From Microbacterium sp. zg-B185 (GTDB taxonomy: Bacteria; Actinomycetota; Actinomycetes; Actinomycetales; Microbacteriaceae), in assembly GCF_030246885.1 (NCBI RefSeq), contig NZ_CP126739.1, positions 1,178,001 to 1,242,000 of the forward strand: 64,000 nucleotides of DNA. Reading direction: 5' to 3'. Shown piece by piece: positions 60,594 to 64,000 of this stretch. Each line of letters begins with the position of its first letter. The stretch's first letter is position 1. Under the pieces are notes generated by a model. The model was given only the letters and a program-made list of their open reading frames with translations, made no database searches and was not told where the DNA came from. A program made the translations under genes and the position numbers.

Positions 60594-61622
60594 ATGTATC
60601 CCCTCCTCTTCCGGTCCGTCCTCGCGCGCATGGATCCCGAATCGGCCCACCACGCCGCGGTGATCGTCATCCGGGTGCTCGGCATTCCGCCCTTCTCCTG
60701 GGTGGCGCGCGCTCTCACACGGCCCGCGCCTGCGCTGAGAACGACAGCGCTCGGCCTGAGCTTCGACTCCCCGTTCGGTGTGGCCGCCGGGTTCGACAAG
60801 GATGTGGCAGCGGCCCAGGGGCTGCATGCCCTCGGCTTCGGGCATGTCGAGGTCGGCACCGTCACCGCGGTAGCGCAGGACGGGAACCCCCGGCCGCGGC
60901 TGTTCCGGCTGATCCCCGACCGGGCCGTGATCAACCGCATGGGGTTCAACAACCGGGGTGCCGAGGCTGCCGCCGTGCGCCTGGCGAAGCTGCGCCGCCG
61001 TTCCCGGCGCGCCGTGCTCGGCGTGAACATCGGCAAGAGCCGGGTCGTCGATGTCGCCGACGCCGCCGCGGACTATGTGCGAAGCGCGACGCTGCTGGCG
61101 CCGCTCGCGGACTACCTGGTCGTCAACGTGTCCTCGCCCAACACGCCAGGCCTTCGCGGCCTGCAATCGGTCCAAACGCTCCGTCCGCTCCTGCAGGCGG
61201 TGCGCGACGCGGCCGGTCAGACGCCCCTGCTCGTGAAGATCGCACCCGACCTGCCCGATGACGAGGTCGAGGCGATCGCGCGTCTTGCGGTGGACCTCGG
61301 CCTGTCCGGCCTGATCGCGACGAACACCACGATCTCACGCGACGGTCTGCGCACAGACCCGACGATCGTCGCCGCCGCCGGGGAGGGCGGTCTGTCCGGC
61401 GCGCCGCTGAAGCGCCGCGCGGTCGAGGTGCTGCGTCTGGTCCGGGCGACCGTGCCGCCGGAGTTCGTCGTGATCTCCGCCGGCGGTGTCGAGACCGCCG
61501 CGGACGTGCGCGAACGCCTGGATGCCGGTGCCACTCTGGTACAGGGCTACACGGCTTTCCTTTACCGCGGTCCGCTCTGGGCGCGCCAGATCAACCGCGG
61601 GCTGGCCCGGCTCGGCCGCTAA
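60594..61622 (+). CDS. pyrD: Dihydroorotate dehydrogenase (quinone), class 2
   Basis: The 342-residue flavoprotein oxidises dihydroorotate to orotate in pyrimidine synthesis, passing electrons to quinone. The N-terminal amphipathic helices ([29 protein letters not shown]) mark the membrane-associated class 2. [27 protein letters not shown] with the catalytic Ser and [16 protein letters not shown] follow, and [18 protein letters not shown] ends it. The stop overlaps the stop of the convergent DUF3043 gene by 3 bases. Confidence 0.95.
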   Translation: MYPLLFRSVLARMDPESAHHAAVIVIRVLGIPPFSWVARALTRPAPALRTTALGLSFDSPFGVAAGFDKDVAAAQGLHALGFGHVEVGTVTAVAQDGNPRPRLFRLIPDRAVINRMGFNNRGAEAAAVRLAKLRRRSRRAVLGVNIGKSRVVDVADAAADYVRSATLLAPLADYLVVNVSSPNTPGLRGLQSVQTLRPLLQAVRDAAGQTPLLVKIAPDLPDDEVEAIARLAVDLGLSGLIATNTTISRDGLRTDPTIVAAAGEGGLSGAPLKRRAVEVLRLVRATVPPEFVVISAGGVETAADVRERLDAGATLVQGYTAFLYRGPLWARQINRGLARLGR

Positions 61623-62185
61623 GCCGGCTTCTGGCCGCGTTTGGCCTGCGGCTTGGGCAGACGCATGAACCGCATCTGGATGATGCGCATCGCCCCGTAC
61701 CAGCCGAGGCCCTTCTCGATCCGGTCGGCGCCGAACTTCTGACGCGCCGCCTGCTTGACCCGGATGGACGTGATGATCATGTCGCCGATCACGAACAGGA
61801 TGAAGATCCACAGCCCGATGAACGAGTAGTACTGGATCGCCGGGACCGGGATGAAGGTCGCGAGGATCACGAGCACCATCGCGGGCATGACCCCTTCGCC
61901 GATGTGCCAGCCGGAGTCGATGTAATCGCGGACGAACCGGCGCTGCGGACCCTTGTCCCGAACGGGCAGATACTTGTCATCGCCCGCGGCCATCCCCACG
62001 CGTGCCTTCTCGCGCTGCGCAGCCATCTCCGCCTTCGCGCGGGCTTTCGCCTCCTTGGTGTCGGCCACCAGCGGGCGCCTGCGGGCCGCCTCGCGCTCAG
62101 CGCGGGTGGGCGTCGGCCGTCCCTTGCCGGTGGTCATGTCGGCCGACGCGTCAGCGGGGACGGGGGCTGCGGGTGTCTTGGCCAC
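61619..62185 (-). CDS. DUF3043 membrane protein
   Basis: The 188-residue protein matches DUF3043: a long, highly charged Lys/Arg/Ala-rich helical N-terminus (TPTRAEREAARRRPLVADTKEAKARAKAEMAAQREK), RRFVRDYIDSGWHIGEG, then two membrane helices (MPAMVLVILATFIPVPAI and YYSFIGLWIFILFVIGDMIITSI) and a basic tail. Function is unknown; the family is actinobacterial and often sits beside this M20 peptidase and erpA. The GTG at 62185 is set by GAGG 6 bases upstream. It is divergent from the peptidase. Confidence 0.87.
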   Translation of the reverse strand: MAKTPAAPVPADASADMTTGKGRPTPTRAEREAARRRPLVADTKEAKARAKAEMAAQREKARVGMAAGDDKYLPVRDKGPQRRFVRDYIDSGWHIGEGVMPAMVLVILATFIPVPAIQYYSFIGLWIFILFVIGDMIITSIRVKQAARQKFGADRIEKGLGWYGAMRIIQMRFMRLPKPQAKRGQKPA

Positions 62186-62218
62186 GTGGAACCTCGGAGT
62201 CTCGATAGGGATGCGCCT

Positions 62219-62224
62219 TAAGAT
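62219..62224 (+). promoter_or_regulatory. -10 box of the M20 dipeptidase gene, leaderless
   Basis: TAAGAT, 7 bases before the ATG at 62232. Confidence 0.5.
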
Positions 62225-62231
62225 TACCCGC

Positions 62232-63632
62232 ATGACCACTGAGCTGACCCGACAGGATGCTGTGCGCGATGCCGCGGCATCCGGCATCCCCGCCGCCCTC
62301 GCCGACCTCGGAGCCCTCGTGCGCATCCCGTCGATCGCGTTCCCCGGTTTCGACGGCGCTGAGGTGCAGCGCAGCGCGGAGGCCGTTGCCGCGCTGGTCC
62401 AGGATCTCGGTCTGTTCGAAAGCGTCGAGATCCAGCGCGCCGCCATCCCCGGCACGGATGAGATCGGCAACCCGGCGGTGCTGGCGACGCGGGCTGCGCG
62501 CAACGGGCGGCCGACGATCCTGCTCTACGCGCACCACGACGTCCAGCCGGTGGGGGAGGAGTCCCTGTGGGAGTCCGCCCCGTTCACCCCCACCGTCCGC
62601 GACGGTCGCCTGTACGGTCGTGGCGCGGCCGATGACAAAGCCGGCGTGATGGCCCACGTCGCATCGCTGCGCGCGCTCAAGGAAGCCCTCGGCGCGGATT
62701 TCGATCTGGGTGTGGCGCTGTTCATCGAAGGCGAAGAGGAGGCCGGGTCGCGTTCCTTCGCCCAGTTCCTCTCGGACAACGCCGCGGCGCTCCGCGCCGA
62801 TGTGATCGTCGTGGCGGACTCGGGCAACTGGGATGCGCGCACGCCGGCGTTGACGGTGTCGCTGCGCGGCAACACCCGCTTCACACTCACGGTGCGCACG
62901 CTCGATCACGCGTCCCACTCCGGCATGTTCGGGGGAGCGGTTCCGGACGCGATGATGGCCACCGTGAAGCTGCTCGCCACGCTGTGGGATGAGGACGGCG
63001 CCGTGGCAGTGCAGGGACTGACCGAACGGGATGCCGAAACGCCGGCGTACAGCGAGGAGACGCTGCGCGACGAGGCGGGTCTGCCGGCCGGGGTCAGTCC
63101 GATCGGGCGTGGCCAGATCCTCAGCCGCATCTGGAACAAGCCGTCGATCACGGTCACCGGCATCGACGCGCCGAGCGTGGCGAACGCCTCGAACACGCTG
63201 AGCCCGGCGCTCTCGGTCGTCCTCAGCGCCCGCGTTGCTCCGGGTCAGCCGGCGCGCGAGGCCTATGCGGCCATCGAGGCGCACCTGCGTGCGCATGCGC
63301 CGTTCGGGGCGCAGCTGAGCTTCACCGACCAGGACTACGGTGACGCGTTCCTCGTCGACACGAGCGGGTGGGCGGTCGGGATTGCCCTGGAGGCGCTGCA
63401 CGAGGCCTACGGGGTCGAGCCGGTGCAGATCGGCGTCGGCGGCTCGATTCCCTTCATCGCCGACCTGATCCGCGAATTCCCGGAAGCTCAGATCCTGGTC
63501 ACGGGCGTCGAGGATCCGCACTCGCGCGCGCACAGCCCCAATGAGTCGCTGCACCTGGAGACCTTCCGCAACGCCGTCATCGCCGAGGCGCTCCTGCTCG
63601 AGAAGCTGGACGCGCGCACGACGTCGCCCTGA
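62232..63632 (+). CDS. M20 family dipeptidase
   Basis: The 466-residue metallopeptidase belongs to the M20 (carboxypeptidase Ss1/CNDP-like) family. YAHHDVQPVG gives the first metal His and Asp, GRGAADDKAG the bridging Asp, LFIEGEEEAGS the catalytic Glu pair and VVADSGNWD the next metal Asp; DHASHSGMFGG lies in the dimerisation lid and EDPHSRAHSPNE carries the final metal His. It probably hydrolyses dipeptides in the cytoplasm. No signal peptide is seen. Confidence 0.93.
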   Translation: MTTELTRQDAVRDAAASGIPAALADLGALVRIPSIAFPGFDGAEVQRSAEAVAALVQDLGLFESVEIQRAAIPGTDEIGNPAVLATRAARNGRPTILLYAHHDVQPVGEESLWESAPFTPTVRDGRLYGRGAADDKAGVMAHVASLRALKEALGADFDLGVALFIEGEEEAGSRSFAQFLSDNAAALRADVIVVADSGNWDARTPALTVSLRGNTRFTLTVRTLDHASHSGMFGGAVPDAMMATVKLLATLWDEDGAVAVQGLTERDAETPAYSEETLRDEAGLPAGVSPIGRGQILSRIWNKPSITVTGIDAPSVANASNTLSPALSVVLSARVAPGQPAREAYAAIEAHLRAHAPFGAQLSFTDQDYGDAFLVDTSGWAVGIALEALHEAYGVEPVQIGVGGSIPFIADLIREFPEAQILVTGVEDPHSRAHSPNESLHLETFRNAVIAEALLLEKLDARTTSP

Positions 63633-63680
63633 ATGCGGACTGCTCACATGGGGTTCGAGACCCGTGGGAGTCGGCGGGCG

Positions 63681-63686
63681 TAGAAT
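63681..63686 (+). promoter_or_regulatory. -10 box of erpA
   Basis: TAGAAT; a leader of about 37 bases with GGAGGAG precedes the ATG at 63731. Confidence 0.4.
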
Positions 63687-63730
63687 CGAAGAACACCCCG
63701 CCGCATCCGCGGCCTGTCCGGAGGAGTGCC

Positions 63731-64000
63731 ATGACCGACACTGCACTGTCAACCGACCAGACCGTCCGCGCCCACGGCGTCGGGCTCACCGAGGCGGCCG
63801 CGCTCAAGGTGAAGAGTCTCCTCGCCCAGGAAGGGCGCGACGACCTGCGCCTGCGCGTGGCGGTGCAGCCCGGCGGCTGCAGCGGGCTGATCTACCAGCT
63901 GTACTTCGACGAGCGCTACCTCGACGGCGACAAGACCGTCGACTTCGACGGCGTCGAGGTCATCATCGACGACATGAGCGTCCCCTACCTGGACGGCGCG
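63731..64000 (+). CDS. erpA: Iron-sulfur cluster insertion protein ErpA/HesB type, 3' truncated
   Basis: Ninety residues are visible before the window ends. GVGLTEAAALKVKSLLAQEGRDDLRLRVAVQPGGCSGLIYQLYFDE is the A-type Fe-S carrier fold with its first conserved Cys in QPGGCSG; the CGCG-type pair near the C-terminus lies outside. It accepts Fe-S clusters from the Suf system and passes them to target enzymes. A strong GGAGGAG precedes the ATG. Confidence 0.93.
   Translation, partial: MTDTALSTDQTVRAHGVGLTEAAALKVKSLLAQEGRDDLRLRVAVQPGGCSGLIYQLYFDERYLDGDKTVDFDGVEVIIDDMSVPYLDGA

Noticed and set aside
1..64000. tRNA or rRNA genes, insertion sequences, prophage
   Set aside because: No tRNA-like cloverleaf or conserved rRNA stretch caught my eye on reading either strand, and no transposase or integrase motif is present; a tRNA search program would settle small RNA genes.

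Overview
The window is chromosomal core DNA from a high-GC actinobacterium, most likely family Microbacteriaceae and probably Microbacterium or a close relative. The signs are very GC-rich codon use, many GTG and TTG starts, -10-like TANNNT boxes 5 to 9 bases in front of start codons (leaderless transcripts), an actinobacterial dcw cluster without ftsA but with sepF, yggT and divIVA, and the dnaE-hisD-nrdR-pyrD-DUF3043-M20-erpA order that I associate with this family. I saw no rRNA, tRNA, CRISPR array, insertion sequence, prophage or integrase. No gap between genes exceeds about 200 bases.

Layout. (1) 1-8.9 kb: small housekeeping and accessory genes. These are a truncated Mug DNA glycosylase, a secreted AttH/CrtC-like lipocalin lipoprotein, a cupin lipoprotein, an aldo/keto reductase, a GNAT acetyltransferase, a family 2 glycosyltransferase, a DUF1905 protein, an A24 prepilin peptidase-like protein, a BrkB-like membrane protein, NAD(P)HX epimerase and a class I amidotransferase. 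(2) 8.9-15.7 kb: glycogen phosphorylase, a CYTH protein, dihydrolipoyl dehydrogenase, CopC and, divergent from it, a Cys/Met-rich copper storage protein, then a small unknown protein with a CxCxHxxxC motif. (3) 15.9-17.7 kb: the GarA/OdhI-type FHA protein followed by two MerR regulators, matching mycobacterial Rv1827-Rv1828-Rv1830; the middle gene corresponds to FtsR. (4) 17.9-24.4 kb: a ParA ATPase, pyruvate carboxylase, a second MinD/ParA-like ATPase with an acidic tail, and peptide deformylase. (5) 24.5-35 kb: long-chain acyl-CoA ligase, ROK glucokinase, PlsC acyltransferase, class II DAHP synthase, a PASTA Ser/Thr kinase (PknL position), a LysM muramidase-like protein, an Rv2175c-like DNA-binding protein, a polyprenyl synthase and DUF3040. 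Much of this is syntenic with the region flanking the mycobacterial dcw cluster.

(6) 35.2-51.7 kb: the division and cell wall cluster mraZ-rsmH-ftsL-ftsI-murF-mraY-murD-ftsW-murG-murC-ftsQ-ftsZ-yggS-sepF-yggT-divIVA. It makes lipid II, polymerises it and builds the Z-ring and polar growth machinery. murE (expected between ftsI and murF) and pgeF/yfiH (expected between ftsZ and yggS) are absent. MraZ boxes sit on the mraZ promoter, and a 21-bp palindrome lies upstream of ftsZ. (7) 51.7-64 kb: lspA, an RluD-type pseudouridine synthase, a second GNAT related to the first, dnaE, an unknown membrane protein, hisD, nrdR, pyrD, DUF3043, an M20 dipeptidase and a truncated erpA.

The window contains no obvious new defence or secretion system. 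The items most worth a second look are a family of composite hairpin elements that sit on stop codons (three copies), the ftsZ palindrome together with FtsR in the same window, the widespread leaderless promoters and possible coupled micro-ORFs, the copper neighbourhood, the missing murE, and a hexamer (GGATGC/GCATCC) that looks over-represented.
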